Positions 47,364 to 59,177 of a stretch of 64,000 nt of DNA are shown in pieces. The translations under genes were made by a program, and so were the position numbers. Each line of letters opens with the position of its first letter. The first letter of the stretch is position 1. The notes beneath the pieces were generated by a model that saw only the letters and a program-made list of their open reading frames with translations, was not told the DNA's origin and made no database searches. The DNA lies in assembly GCF_963169125.1 (NCBI RefSeq), contig NC_084794.1:224189409-224253408 (forward strand), written 5' to 3'. The DNA comes from Humulus lupulus (lineage: Eukaryota > Streptophyta > Magnoliopsida > Rosales > Cannabaceae).

Positions 47364-49785
47364 TAAGGCTTAGGGCCTTGATTAGGGGGCCATGATGGCA
47401 ATATATGGAATTATATGCTTAAGTGTTATATTTAATTGTAATTATGTGGATTGTGTGATAATATGGCTAGTTGTGCATGTTTAGAGATATTAAATATGCA
47501 TGTGGGCCCGCCTCTTTTTAGAAGGGAAATTATGATAATTTGGTCTGTTGCGTGCATAATTGTATATTTATGTTCATATATGTGATATATGTGAGAGACC
47601 AAATTATTATGTGGGCTTATTTGGGTTACTCGGCATGAGATGTTCCTAGGGAGAAAGTTAGTGGGAAAGTCACAACGGGACCCAATACCCGACTCGGGGC
47701 GAGTCAAGGGGTATTTTGGATATTAGGCATTTAATTGGGTTGTCGGGTAATGGAAATTAACAATTGGAGATATATTTGAAGTTAGTGAGTTTAGGAGGGA
47801 ATATTGGGGAATTTGACCATTTTCCCTTGGGGACGTTTTTGGTACCTCGAGCCTCGGGATCGACTCAATCATTTTACCATAGGAAACTAAAGCCAAAAAC
47901 ACCAAAACACTAACCGACTCCCTCTCTCTCTCACCTCACTGTCTTCCTCTCTAAGCTTTCCTAAGCTTGTTTCTTTGAGAAGTTGAGAAGGGTTTTTTCT
48001 AGAAACACAAGGATTTAAGGCTTGGGATTGGGATTTGGAAAGCTTGTGGTTAGAGGATCATTATTCACAGCCAAGGTAACCATTAAAACTATTTGTTATA
48101 AGTGAATTTCTATAGAATCTATGGTTGCTTCGAAGTGTTCTTGAACTTTTAGCTTGAAGAATTGAATTGGTGTTTTGATGAGTTTTGAGACTAGATTTTT
48201 GTTGGGTTTTGTTGTTGGAAAGATTTCAGAACTATTGTGGGTATTGGATTATGGTTTTGGGGTGAAATTGGGATAATTTGGATTGAAGTTGGCTGCTGAA
48301 AATTGAAGAAAATCAAGGTTCGTGGGGCCATGTCCAGACCTTGTTCTTGAGGGGCCGCGACTCAGCCTGAAGGGCCTTGGGATGGCCTCTGTCTAGGGGC
48401 ACGTTTCGACTCTTAGGAGCATGTCGCGGCCCGTGTCCCTTGACAGAGGGAGGAGGCTTGGTGATAGGAGGGGCACGTCGCGACCCTCAGGGCCAGGTCG
48501 CGGCCCGCCTGTGCATTTTTGGCCTTGGGTAACTTTTTAAAATGGGGACCTTTTACTTAGGGCTCAAGATCGATTCCACTACCCAGTTTAGTGGAACTCG
48601 AGACCCTGGAGGCTAGGACTCGGTCCGGAAGCCTTTATTTTCTTGTTATTAATAGAATCCTATTTTAACGCTTGTGACTAGGGTACCGGTAAGGGCTCAG
48701 AACCTAGATCATGCTCGAGGGTCGTTCTTATTTATGCTTTACTCGGACTCGAGGTAAGAAAATTGCACCCAATACGTGTTATATGTGATTAGGGCTTGGC
48801 CCGACTATTGTCAATTATCATGATTAGGGCTTAGGCCCCTAGGGCAATTATTGCTTCACATGTTGGATGATACTTGCTTATGTGCTTTATGATTGTTGTA
48901 TGAATTCCGTGGTTAGGGCATGAGGCCCCGTTTAACATGTACAATTCGTATTGTGAGAATGATTATTCGATGGTGTTATGTAATTAACATGCATACGTGA
49001 GTATTTTTTTGGGATATGTCTATTCATACCTATTTTGGTATTGAGGTTTCTATTCCTGGATTAGGGCTTGACTTATTGGTCAAGGACGGCAATATCGCGT
49101 TGCGCGTTGGTCGAAAGGCTTATGCCTGAATTAGCAATGTACTATTATGTTGCCCGACTCTATGGTCGTTGGTAAACCTAGGGGTTGGGCTAGCTCTATG
49201 GCTAGTTACTTAGAGGTAAGGTTAAGGGCTCCAGGTGACTCTATGGTCACGTAGCTAGGGCTTAGGCCCCAGGGTCGGCTCTATGGCCAACTATTCAGGG
49301 CAGCAGCCCCTAATTGGTCCAATGATCACTTGTTCATAACTGAATGACAGTGTATGTAGGTTATTATTATATTGGGCAAGCTAGATAAGTATCTAGAAGT
49401 TTATATTCTCTGTTTACGCACTTGTTGAGTTTTCTTGCTAAGCCTTGGCTCACAGCTGCTTTGTGGTGCAGGTAAGGGAAAGGGAAAGCTTGACCAGCCA
49501 GGAGTTGGAGAGCTTCGGTGGTGGCGTGTACATATGCGACTACTCAGAGGAACTAGGTTGTGGCCTTGTTTTTGCCGCTTAGGCCGGCTGAATGTAACTC
49601 TTGATGTATATTTACTTTTTTAAAAGTTTAGTTGTTGTATTTTGGGATCACATGTCTGTATGAAGCTTTTTAAATAAAAGTCAACGGTTCTTTTGACCAA
49701 ATTATTTAACCCTAACCCTTAACAATAACCTTAATTATACATTTTAAACTTAATGACTTGGTTAGCAAGTCAGGCACAATTTAAA
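47364..49785 (+). repeat. 3' LTR of the second chromovirus, clipped at both ends
   Basis: It aligns with the 5' LTR from its nucleotide 24, starting at taaggcttagggcc, and stops at aatttaaa, about 39 nt before the expected end. It contains the about 630-bp segment that the 5' LTR lacks. The left junction joins integrase codons at a shared taaggct. The right end merges into a poly-A/poly-G tract (49783-49800). Confidence 0.88.
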
Positions 49786-50213
49786 AAAAAAAAAAAGGGG
49801 GAGAGGGAGAGAAAATATACCTCAAGCGGTTAAGAGAGCGAAATTGGGGTCAAAAGGAGGTCGAGGGGCGAAAAGCTCCAAAGGGTCGAAAATACGCGTC
49901 TGCAAGAATGAACCAGAAAGATGTGTTAGCAACCAATTAGATACTCCAAAAAATTAGCCCATATGTAAAAAAAAAAAAATAATAATAAATAAATAAATAA
50001 AAAGTGATGAAAATGAATTGAAAAAATAAAATAAAAGGAGCTATGGCAAAAATGAGGTTGTGAGGGATTGAACCCCTTACCTCTTGAAAAAGGAAGGGCT
50101 CTCCAAACGAATAAGCCAAGGGAGTGAGGTGAAAATATTAGGCCATGCATGGAGGCCTATTTATAAGAATCAGGGTGAATAGTCTACAAGAGCACCAAAA
50201 GGTACTCTCCTAG
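49786..50213. other. Probable 3' internal end of a Tat element
   Basis: This sequence between the clipped chromovirus LTR and the purine tract at 50214 has no coding content. Its position before a PPT-like tract and an LTR start suggests Tat 3' internal sequence. It includes the SINE-like insertion described separately. Confidence 0.45.
49966..50136 (-). mobile_element. tRNA-derived SINE-like element
   Basis: On the minus strand an A-box-like tggcttattcg (50118-50108) and a B-box ggttcaatccc (50074-50064) are spaced 44 nt start to start, as in a tRNA gene. The body runs on into a T-rich tail of attt repeats and a T run at about 50000-49966. Flanks attagcccatatg (49953-49965) and attaggccatgcatg (50137-50151) look like an imperfect target-site duplication. 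The full cloverleaf is not present, so it is not a functional tRNA gene. The family is not identified. Confidence 0.65.
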
Positions 50214-50226
50214 ACTGGGGGGCAAG
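50214..50226 (+). other. Polypurine-tract-like sequence before the Tat LTR
   Basis: actggggggcaag precedes the LTR start tgtgaacg, as a PPT does at the 3' end of an element. Confidence 0.6.
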
Positions 50227-51434
50227 TGTGAACGCTCAATATTCCTCGCCCTTAAAAGACTTAACATGCATGCTAGGCCCCATAAATGCCCCAAAAGTAT
50301 GGCTGGGTTGGAATGACCCCGAGCCACTGTTGCCACTCGCACGGCAACCGAGATGACCTCGCACGCACCAGCATCAGGCGAGGCCCCGTGTGGCCTCGCG
50401 TCACGTCCGAAGCAAGCAGGCATGGACTTGTGGCCTCGCGTCGCGTCCGAAGCAGGCACGGCCCCATGGCCTCGCGTCGGGGCATGCATTCGGCCTCTCA
50501 CCCCGAACGCTCCATGCTGTGCGGGGGGTGTACCCTGGGGAGCCACACCATCAGGTGCCCATGCAAGGGAGGCCTCGCGAAAGGGGCTCGCGAGCCGCAT
50601 AGGAGTCACGCCATCAGATGGACCCCAACGCTTAGGGGCCCGGGTATGAGTTGAATGGAACGTACTTGTACGTTCCCATGCTGGGTACGGCCCTCAAGAC
50701 CTTGTACGTCCAATTACGGAAACCCGTACCAACGGAGGAGTGGGAATGCAGGGATAAGAGTGATGGCCCGTACGTCTACGGCCAGGAGTCAGAGTCGACA
50801 CCACTACCACCTGCGCCACTATGCCTGTCACCACTCATCAGACATGGGTACGAACAAGTAGTGGAGGCATCCTCCTGACACCTGCCCCTGTACTGGATGT
50901 ACGACCACAACCTCTGAAGCCACTCTCTTGACAGAGTACTTATGTACCCCTTTGGTCCCCAGGACCACCATGTACCTAGGGCCATTAGAGCCTACTATAA
51001 AATGAACTCTAACCCCACCTGAAAGGGGGTTGGAAGTTTGACTGTAGCAAGGGCTTGAGAGTGAATGAAAGATTGATTGATTTCTCCATTGTTATTCTGT
51101 CATTGTTCTTGAGTTATTACTTTGATTTCTATAGCTTTTTTTTTATTGACGATCCTTACTTGATAAATTTTTCCAACTCAACTTAGTTGACGAGTTCTCA
51201 CCGTCAACATGCACTGTAGTGGGGACCCCAGATTTTCTCTTGTAAGCAATTACTCTGCTCAAACTTGCAGAAAACTCCATTGTCAAAAGCTCTCTAAGCT
51301 CTAATACAACTGACTCGTGGACTATGGCCTATTAACGCCCCAATAACGTAAAATCCTTGCTTGCATATTTTAAATCCTTTCTTTTTAGCTCTCTTACCTT
51401 TCATAATTCGAGTTTTTGAAAAACTCGGTAAACA
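50227..51434 (+). repeat. LTR of the second Tat element
   Basis: About 1.2 kb, starting tgtgaacgct and ending gtaaaca, followed after 3 nt by the same primer-binding sequence as the first Tat element. A TATA-like ctataaaat lies at 50995-51003. A GC-rich part at 50337-50640 has a direct repeat containing ggcctcgcgtc and cgcgtccgaagca (three variants). The start is inferred from the purine tract; the end is supported by the PBS. Confidence 0.72.
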
Positions 51435-51437
51435 TTT

Positions 51438-51452
51438 TGGTGCTTTCATTGA
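51438..51452 (+). promoter_or_regulatory. Primer-binding site of the second Tat element
   Basis: tggtgctttcattga is identical, including its 3-nt offset from the LTR, to the site at 21139-21153 on the minus strand. Confidence 0.75.
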
Positions 51453-51493
51453 GAGCCGAAGGAAGCTTGAGTTGATCTTGAACCTGTGCAACA

Positions 51494-52784
51494 ATGGTAA
51501 ACACTAGGCATACCGTATTTGATCCGGCTCACCAACAACAGCAAGGTAATGAACAACCATTGCCCAATCAACCATTCCCTCAGGACCAACCTGAGGAAAC
51601 ACCCTATCAAGTGCCTCTGCCTGACGACTCCCAAAGTTTCAGGGGTGGGGCTAACTATGACTAAGGTTACTACAAAGAAGATGAAGAGAATGAAGGGGAA
51701 TATCTGGATCACAAGGCTGAAGATCCTATTGACCCTGGAGGAGATATGAATACCGAACATGAGGACCCATAAGTTGTCCATTTGAGACAGCAAGTCTTGG
51801 ATCAAGAAACCAGGATAGATGAACAAAATGAGGCCACCCGCCAGATGCAAGAGTCCCTCCAGGCTCTTCAGGCCTTCATTGCTGCCCAAGGATTGTAGGC
51901 CAATCCTCCAATCGTCTGGCCTCTAGGAACACAGCCGCCGGTCCCACCAATTAGGACTGGCATACCTAAGAACACGAGCCTAAACCCTCCTCCGGAACCA
52001 CATCCCAGAGACATCCCGTCGAAAACCGATCTAGAAAAGGGAAAAGCCACGATTGTTGATCCCATAGGAAAAACAAACCCCCAAAAGAAAGTACATCCCG
52101 TTCCAAAACCGAGGCTAACCCTGGGCAATTCCGTAGGAAAGAATGGATGCATCCTGTCCCAGGACAGGATCATCCGATCAATCCGTAGGGGAAGCAACCA
52201 CAGGGTGTCAGGTTCGGGAATGTCCTTAGACGGCCAAACGGGAACGATGTTTCCATCCCAGTGCCTCCATGAATAAAGATCGCAGAGGACACATGCACGA
52301 GGAAGATCTGGAAGCCATCAGTTCGGGAGATGATACTTCCTGGATAGACTTGCGTGACGTCCTTAATGCCCAAAAAGAACGTGCCTACAAGGAAAAGATT
52401 TGCCCCTAGGGGGTGACTTGAGGAATAACCTCAACTCAACGACAGGAGGAACAAAAGAGTTCCCCTGGATGATGGAATGGCCAAACAGTTCATGGAATAG
52501 TTGGTCGCATTAACAAAGGTCATGGATCGCTTGGTCCGGAAACAAGAAGGAAGAGGCTCCATTCCAAAGAGGAGGAAAAGGAGCCATTCACTAAACACAT
52601 CTTGGATGTGGTACTACCGAAAGGGTTCAAAATGTCGAATATACCCACATACACCGGGAATGTAGACCCCATGGATCATCTGTCCCGCTACAACTGCTTG
52701 ATGACTGTAGCTCATGTTTACGACAATGGCAAATGCCTGTGTTTCTCGATCACTCTGGTCGGACCCACGGAAGAGTGGTGGAAG
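51494..52784 (+). pseudogene. Tat gag, truncated by a CACTA-type insertion
   Basis: The frame opens MVNTRHTVFDPAHQQQQGNE 60 nt after the LTR. It continues through stops (first near 51660) with VVHLRQQVLDQETRIDEQNE, a coiled-coil-like stretch, and a Pro-rich linker. The capsid region reads VVLPKGFKMSNIPTYTGNVD, HLSRYNCLMTVAHVYDNGK and TLVGPTEEWWKQ, parallel to the gag of the first Tat element. Coding homology stops at 52784, where a CACTA-like end begins. Nothing of pol is present in the window. Confidence 0.88.
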
Positions 52785-52849
52785 CAATACAAGAAAAAAA
52801 TGTTTGTAATAACACCAAAAATGTGTTATCAAAACATACCATAACACTT

Positions 52850-53130
52850 TTTGATGTGTTAAGACCGTCTATGTTATCGTAGGTCAGGATACTTTACATA
52901 ACACTTTATCATTGTTATACAGATGTGTTATTATACTGTCAACGATAACACACTTTCTGTGGTATTTTAATAATAGATAAGTATTTAATTATATTATTTA
53001 TAGTTGATTATATAACACATTTCAATACTTATAAATTTGTGTTATACTACACTTTAGTATAACACATTTTTTGTGTTATACTACACTTTAGTATAACACA
53101 TTATTTGTGTTATATAATGAAGTTTGCATA
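52850..53130. repeat. Subterminal palindromic repeats of CACTA element A
   Basis: The words taacac, tgtgtta and the hairpin unit tgtgttatacta...tagtataacaca (loop cacttt) recur in both orientations. Such subterminal repeats are where CACTA transposase-type proteins bind in known elements. Confidence 0.75.
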
Positions 53131-53440
53131 ACAAATTTTTTTACAATAAAAGTCTTATTGTAATAGATATCATAACACAATTTTCGTATTATTTTAATAT
53201 TTAGATAATTTTAAATTCTCATTATATATTCATTTATATAACACTAATTTATTCTATTATATTTTAATTTTTCTTATATAATTAAAATTAACTTTCTAAT
53301 ATATACTAGCATCATCAAATGACCTTGATTTTCAAATAACAAAAAGTAAAAACATTCAACATTGTATTAACAATCCACAAATTAGTTTAAAACATTCAAC
53401 ACTGCCATCAACAACAAAATGTTCTTTAAGTATTCAAGTA

Positions 53441-54693
53441 GTCTTTAATATTCAACATATTGAAAAGTTACTACTTTCAGCACAAAATATTCTATAGCTG
53501 CCCAACACAAAGCCTTCAAAATTAAGTATCATTTTCTCCTCCAATTGATGGAGAAAGAGACATTTTTCTCCTGCAATAGCAGATAAAAGGTAAGGTATAT
53601 GCTTAAAAAAAATTAAATAATATGAATCAAATAATAAAACTGTATACAATATAAGACCTAAGTAAGCAATACCAGGTGAACATACTTCAAAATCCAAAAT
53701 ACTGCTATCACACAGTGAATAGATACATATTACAGTAAATAAACATTAACATTTTCAGGTTAAAGGGTCCTCAATTTCACCCTAAAGACATCTCTGGTTC
53801 AGGTGCTTAATTACTGAGACAGCATGTTAAAAGTTTGGGAGATTTGAGTTACAAAAACATTTAGAATGATACTATTATTTCTAGGGTAGATCCATCGAAT
53901 CCCATATCTCATTTAAAGGAGAGGTGTAATAGAATATGGAGCTCAAACATGTACTAAACTCTAGACCTTAAGTTATTTGGGCACTAACAAGTAATTACAA
54001 TACAGTGATACATATTTGCAGAGGATGTTATTTCAAAAAGATGGATTTGGCACAGTTATTTTGTGTTAAAAATCAGTCTTTTTTGACCTTATATAGGATA
54101 GACCAGACCCTAGCTCCTTAAAATTTGTTCTAATCAAGTTTACAAATCTATAATTGATGATCTCCAATGAAGAACATCTCATTTAGTCAAAGACATGCCT
54201 AAGATACAAGTTTGAACCTTGTCTTTTTAAGGTATAGGAGATAAATGAAGCTAGAATAGTTTAATTCTTTGATACCATATTATGAAAGAAAATGAAATTG
54301 TATTGAATTAAATGATTATAGAATACAAGTGGCACCAATATATACATGCCACAAAGAAGAATCAAGAAAAGTAAGATACAGTTCTATACTTAAATAAACT
54401 ATCTGTTTCAACTAATTTAGGCATATAAGGTCCAGTACTAAGCTCAAAATTACTCTCAATAACTTAACTAAACTAACTGATTTAACTAAATTATATATAT
54501 ATAAGGTCTAGTGTTAAGATTAAAGTATGTGCTATACTTACTAATGGTGACTTTGTACTGTACAGGCATTACAGTCTCAGACCCCAAATGAAACTCTAAA
54601 AGCTCTAAGCTAGAGTATAAACATTCAACTAGAAAAAATTGAAGAAAGACATTTTCCCAAGTTAATAGTTAGAAAAAAAATATTATTACATAC
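53441..54693. other. AT-rich interior of element A
   Basis: No gene is supported. At 54565-54655 a stretch after tgtacag reads ALQSQTPNETLKALS, a stop, then SINIQLEKIEERHFPKL. It looks mildly protein-like, but I recognise no family and only one short stretch is visible. Confidence 0.45.
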
Positions 54694-54765
54694 CAGCCAG
54701 TTGTCCATGAAGCAAATCATGACCATTTTGGGCCAGCAGGCTTGGTACTCCAATAGTAGAGACCC
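54694..54765 (-). other. Exon-like block of unknown origin
   Basis: On the minus strand a 72-nt block is bounded by a cttctag acceptor and a gtatgtaa donor. In one frame it reads VSTIGVPSLLAQNGHDLLHG without a stop. It lies 0.85 kb downstream, on the same strand, of the clathrin exon but is not clathrin sequence that I recognise. It may be another captured host exon; I cannot name a gene. Confidence 0.35.
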
Positions 54766-55617
54766 CTAGAAGTAGAAGCAGATCAGAAGCTAGATACTAA
54801 AAATCAAACACAAAACTTTGAGTTTACTAAACATTGTTTATAATTAGTCATCCAACATAACAGTTGAAAATTGCAGCAGTGAAAGAAGCTATAAAAACAG
54901 AGGAAACCAAAGCACATGCATATCTAGAATTATCAAAGGAAGTACAACATCAAAAAGCAAACCTAAATGTACCATTAGAAGCAAGAGAAATGGTAGACAT
55001 AACAACATCAATAAAACTAGAAGCAAAACAGAACAAGTCTGGCTTTCCTTTTCTAACTAATTACTGCAACAAGCTACAACACCAACACAAACCAGCCAAA
55101 AAATACATGTTGCGAGCAGGATTTTGAGAGAGTTAAATATTGAGAGAGTTCAAAAAACCCTTAATAAACACAAGAAAATGGTTCATTTTTTCCCGTACCC
55201 AAAGTTGAAAATATAATAACAGTACTTACCAATTTAAAATCAAATCCCAAATCCAAATGATAATTTAGATTCTTTCAGAATTATTATCAAACACCTGGTA
55301 TGCAACATTTTCATATGCACTTTCTTTTCAGATACCAAAAAACATAGAAGAAATTAAATCACTACTAAGATACCAAAATGAATTAAAAAAAAAAACTGAA
55401 GCTTGAGAAGATGAGATTTTCAGATAACCAATACTAGACTAGTTAGAATATCACATCCATTACTGGAGGAAGAAACCTAAATAATTAAATAATTAAAAAG
55501 AAACTAAGATATACCATAAACAACATGACACAGGCATTATTTGAAGTAAACAACTAAATTATTGCCAAGAGAAAAGAAACACAGGACTGTGTAATTAACA
55601 AATTCCATAATGCTAAC

Positions 55618-55815
55618 CTTCACAAGATCTCCTAGCTCCTCGTTGCATTCTAATTTGTCTTTTGCTAGCCAATTTTCCAACAAATTATTCTTGTTCTGGT
55701 TCACAACAAGACGTGATAGTTCCAATGACTCGAAAGCATTAAGCTTTCCTCTGGTCAAGAGAGTACCAAAATACTGCAAAAGGGGTGGTGTTTGCCCAGT
55801 TTGTATAGGAACACT
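55618..55815 (-). pseudogene. Clathrin heavy chain exon fragment
   Basis: The minus strand has a ttgcag acceptor, exactly 66 codons with no stop, and a gttagc donor. The reading begins SVPIQTG, then [40 protein letters not shown] and [20 protein letters not shown]. This is the highly conserved linker segment after the N-terminal propeller of plant clathrin heavy chain, the coat protein of endocytic vesicles. A few residues look non-consensus (for example AKDK and ECNEE). No flanking clathrin exon was seen 2 kb either side. A phase-0 exon standing alone behind a CACTA end fits capture of host sequence by the transposon. It is not a working gene. Confidence 0.92.
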
Positions 55816-58800
55816 CTGCAACAATAAGAATAAGAATTAATTACTAATCATAAAGGTTCAGCATAAATTAAAAGTCCTGTATGCCATAAAAAGGATGTGT
55901 GGACTTGTATATGTTGTTAAAGCCAATAATATCCAATTCCACTTCTATTCGAGTTGCCTGATACTATCTTTTTCCAGGTAATTGACTGGTACTTTTATCT
56001 CAATTAGGTTCATAAATTTCCAAAGAAATCATTCTAAAAAATCATTGCAAATTACTCTACAACATGCTTTCTATGAGAGCTTCTTTTAGCTTAATGTTTA
56101 AATTTAAAGCTACCCTTTTGCTCGAAAAAGTGAAAAATAAAATGGCTAAACCATTTTTAATAGTTGAAATTTGTGTACCTAATGGTCACTGCTGCTTCAA
56201 TTAGAGGAGAAATTTTGGAGGTGCTGGTTATCTTGGTTCATAATTCTGCATATGTAATATTGTTATTATTAGAAACTTTCATATTAGAAATTTAAAATAT
56301 TCCAAGAATAATGTGTAAGTACTAAAAAAAGTCATGGGAAAATCAGCCCCCAAAGAAAGCATGTAAAGTAATTCCTGTAAACTGAAAAACAGAGTAATTC
56401 TTGTAAACATAAAAGAAAAGTTGAGCAAAAACATAAATTTTGAGGCATCCAAAATCAAGAACAAACTTAAAATGATGAAAACTTCGTTCGATCAATTATA
56501 ACTAGAACAGAAGATAGACCCAGTTCAGTTTTCTGAAATACATATACAGAAAAAAGGACCCGAAAAAAGAAGTTTCAAAAATAGAGAAATCTAAATCATT
56601 TGAATTCTTACATGAAGACATATTTCACAGATTGTATTCCCTTTCTTGTTACACCATTCCTGTATACAATCTTTATATTGGGTTGTTGTGCGTACAAGAA
56701 AATGTAGCTGATAGAGCATCTATGAATTCAATTGTTCACATGCTTAATAGCCACTCTATCAGTACTCTTGCAGTACCCTCAAAACCAAAGTGTTGGAAGT
56801 CATCAGACTAATAAAAAATCTAAAAAAAAAATCCACAAATTGAAAAACTGTACAGAAACCAAAAATAAAAATCTTACTCAAGAAGCGATAACGAGAGGTT
56901 GGACTGTCCAAAAGAAGGCTGAATTATCTAAGTTCTATGATATTACTATGAAATGATTCTTAAAATATACATGGTTAAATTAACTAAAACTTATCATGGT
57001 TCTTATCATGCATTACTTTTATAGATAAAAAATGTATACAAATTATTTTTATTATACAAAATGCAGAGCACAATACACTGATTGGAATAAAAACCATGAT
57101 AATATAAATGATTAGTGTCATTGCAGGCCTGTAGTGTAGTGCCAAAGAGATCCTCTAATATAAATAATATTTGGTTCTTCAAGTATTATATATCTATAGT
57201 GTAGTGCCAAAGAGATCCTTGGGAGTATATGACACACATCAAGACTAGGTCCACATCAAGTTAATATAATACATATTTGGTAAAAAAATAAATATACACA
57301 AAGTACCCAATCTACCTTGAATTTCTCCTTATTGTTTTGAACTGAAACATAAAGACACATAAATATTTGATATATATCTTCCCTATTGCATGTAAAGTTT
57401 TTCTTGAACTGTTTAACCCAAGTAAGTTCCGCTATTCTAAGCATCCAAGGCAATAAATGATTTTTGGTTTTAATGCTTAGTTGTTTTTAAAAATTAAATG
57501 ATCCATTACTATTATAAAGAGAGAAATTAATTAATATTTTCAAGGAATAAATTTATATAAATTAAATTCATCAATTTCTATAGAGAACTCGTATGCTAAA
57601 CTGACAAGTGTTTCTATTGAAACGTGACATGTCAATCTATTCATATTTTAAAATTTTCATAATTATGTTTTAAAAAAATTAATTGAAAGATATAAACAAA
57701 GCAGGAGAATAGTGATTTTATGAATATTAATGATGCTACAAAAAATGATGCTACCTCTGCATTATTATCCATGCAATTTAACATGTGTCTACAATATCAG
57801 GGTATATAGAAAATTCCAAACAAGAGGTATAGAGTATACATTTCACTAACATACAAAATCAAACAACATATTTTTATTATAACCTAAAAAATTAATTAGT
57901 AAAATAATCTAAATAAACCATATCATATAGTGATGAACAAACTACAATATATATCAATAACTTGTTCTGTATATACTCTTAAAACTAGTTTACTCACCTT
58001 TATAGACATCAAATGTTATATGTAATTAATTCTATGACTAAACAATTAGAAATCTAATGGAGAAAAAAAACATGTACACTAACTAAATTTTTGGACCAAT
58101 ACTAATGATATAAAATTGTAGATAATGGAGAAGGACATCAGACTATAATGAGTCGCTATTGATGATAGTATTTAATGCACATTTATATATAAATATTTAT
58201 GTAAATATATATTATAAAAAATTTGTACATATTCTATACATTTACACACTAGTTTGTTCAAGATATGACATTTTCTAGCTAGCAATGAAAAAAAATGATT
58301 TCTTTGAACTTTATGTTAATTGATGCAAGATTTGATTAATTAAAGACAAAAGGTAAAGCAAGAAACGGTTCCAAGGTCTCACTAACAAATAAAAAGAAGT
58401 AAATGAATAAAAATTCATATACAATGTACTATGAGTATTCCCTGCCAATATGGAGAGTTAAAAATACTAGTTTTATATGTTGAAGTTCTACAGGCTTCTT
58501 TTCTAGAGTATAAAGAAGTAAATGAATAAAATGCCATATACAATGTACCTTATCCAATCACTGACATTTTATTTGCCTTCATTTGCCTAAATTTTATTAA
58601 CTCCAATAATATATATGCATATGATCCCATCAGGGATTGACCCAATTAAGTGCATAGGTAGTTTGTTTCTTAAAACTATTTTTGTGGGAGAGAGAATCAT
58701 TAATAATGAAGATTATTTCAAGTTTGGACAACCCAAAAATACTCAAGACTCGTAGAATACCTAAATAGAGATTACTCATCACAATGTGGGGATACATCAG

Positions 58801-59027
58801 TCAACCCTTGCCACAGTATGGGGATACTCCAATCAACACATTAGGCATACCATTTAGTTTAAGGACACCAAAGTAGTTCCAATGAAACCCATGAAAAGAA
58901 ATAGAACTTGTAGGTGTTTTTATATTAGTGATGGTAATACACATATTAAAATCAAAATAAAATCCATAATTTATCCATGGCCTAATACTTGTAACTGTTG
59001 TATAACACAGATGCATTCAGACAACAA
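55816..59027. other. AT-rich interior, no gene recognised
   Basis: I see no supported gene. Two small direct repeats stand out: tagtgtagtgccaaagagat at 57132 and 57197, and aagaagtaaatgaataaaa at about 58395 and 58513. Short open frames on both strands lack family resemblance. Confidence 0.5.
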
Positions 59028-59177
59028 TGATCATTGCATGAGCTCATCGTATATGAGTATAAGTATATAATTTTTAATAAAACCCAATATAAAACTGAAA
59101 ATTGATCATTACATGTGCTCATCGTATATGAGTATAAGTATATAATTTTTAATAAAACCCAATATAAAACTGAAAAA
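59028..59177. repeat. 75-bp tandem duplication
   Basis: Units 59028-59102 and 59103-59177 are nearly identical (tgatcatt(g/a)catg(a/t)gctcatc at the start of each). A third start, tgatcc, follows at 59178. Confidence 0.95.

Larger units (their letters stand above)
37802..49785 (+). mobile_element. Second chromovirus (Ty3/gypsy), plus strand
   Basis: It comprises a 5' LTR (37802-42347, interrupted), a PBS complementary to initiator tRNA-Met, gag, protease, RT, RNase H, integrase, and a 3' LTR lacking its first 23 nt and last 39 nt or so. Domain order (integrase last) and the integrase tail place it in the Ty3/gypsy chromovirus group, probably near Tekay/Del. All domains are recognisable but carry stops, shifts and catalytic substitutions. 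The left flank is gttgg; the right flank is lost, so no duplication can be confirmed. Confidence 0.92.

Noticed and set aside
50060..50120. A functional tRNA gene
   Set aside because: A and B boxes are present, but the acceptor and anticodon stems do not fold; a SINE head is a better explanation.
50184..50654. Overlapping open frames in several frames
   Set aside because: GC-rich LTR sequence with direct repeats; simultaneous openness on both strands marks composition, not coding.
54864..55127. Open frame of 87 codons on plus
   Set aside because: Lys/Glu/Ala-rich with no recognisable family; it lies in AT-rich transposon interior without splice or promoter context.
57131..57142. gtagtgtagtgcc as a possible CACTA right end
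   Set aside because: It lacks the cttg before tagtg expected from the inverted terminus, and the same word recurs 65 bp away as part of a small direct repeat.
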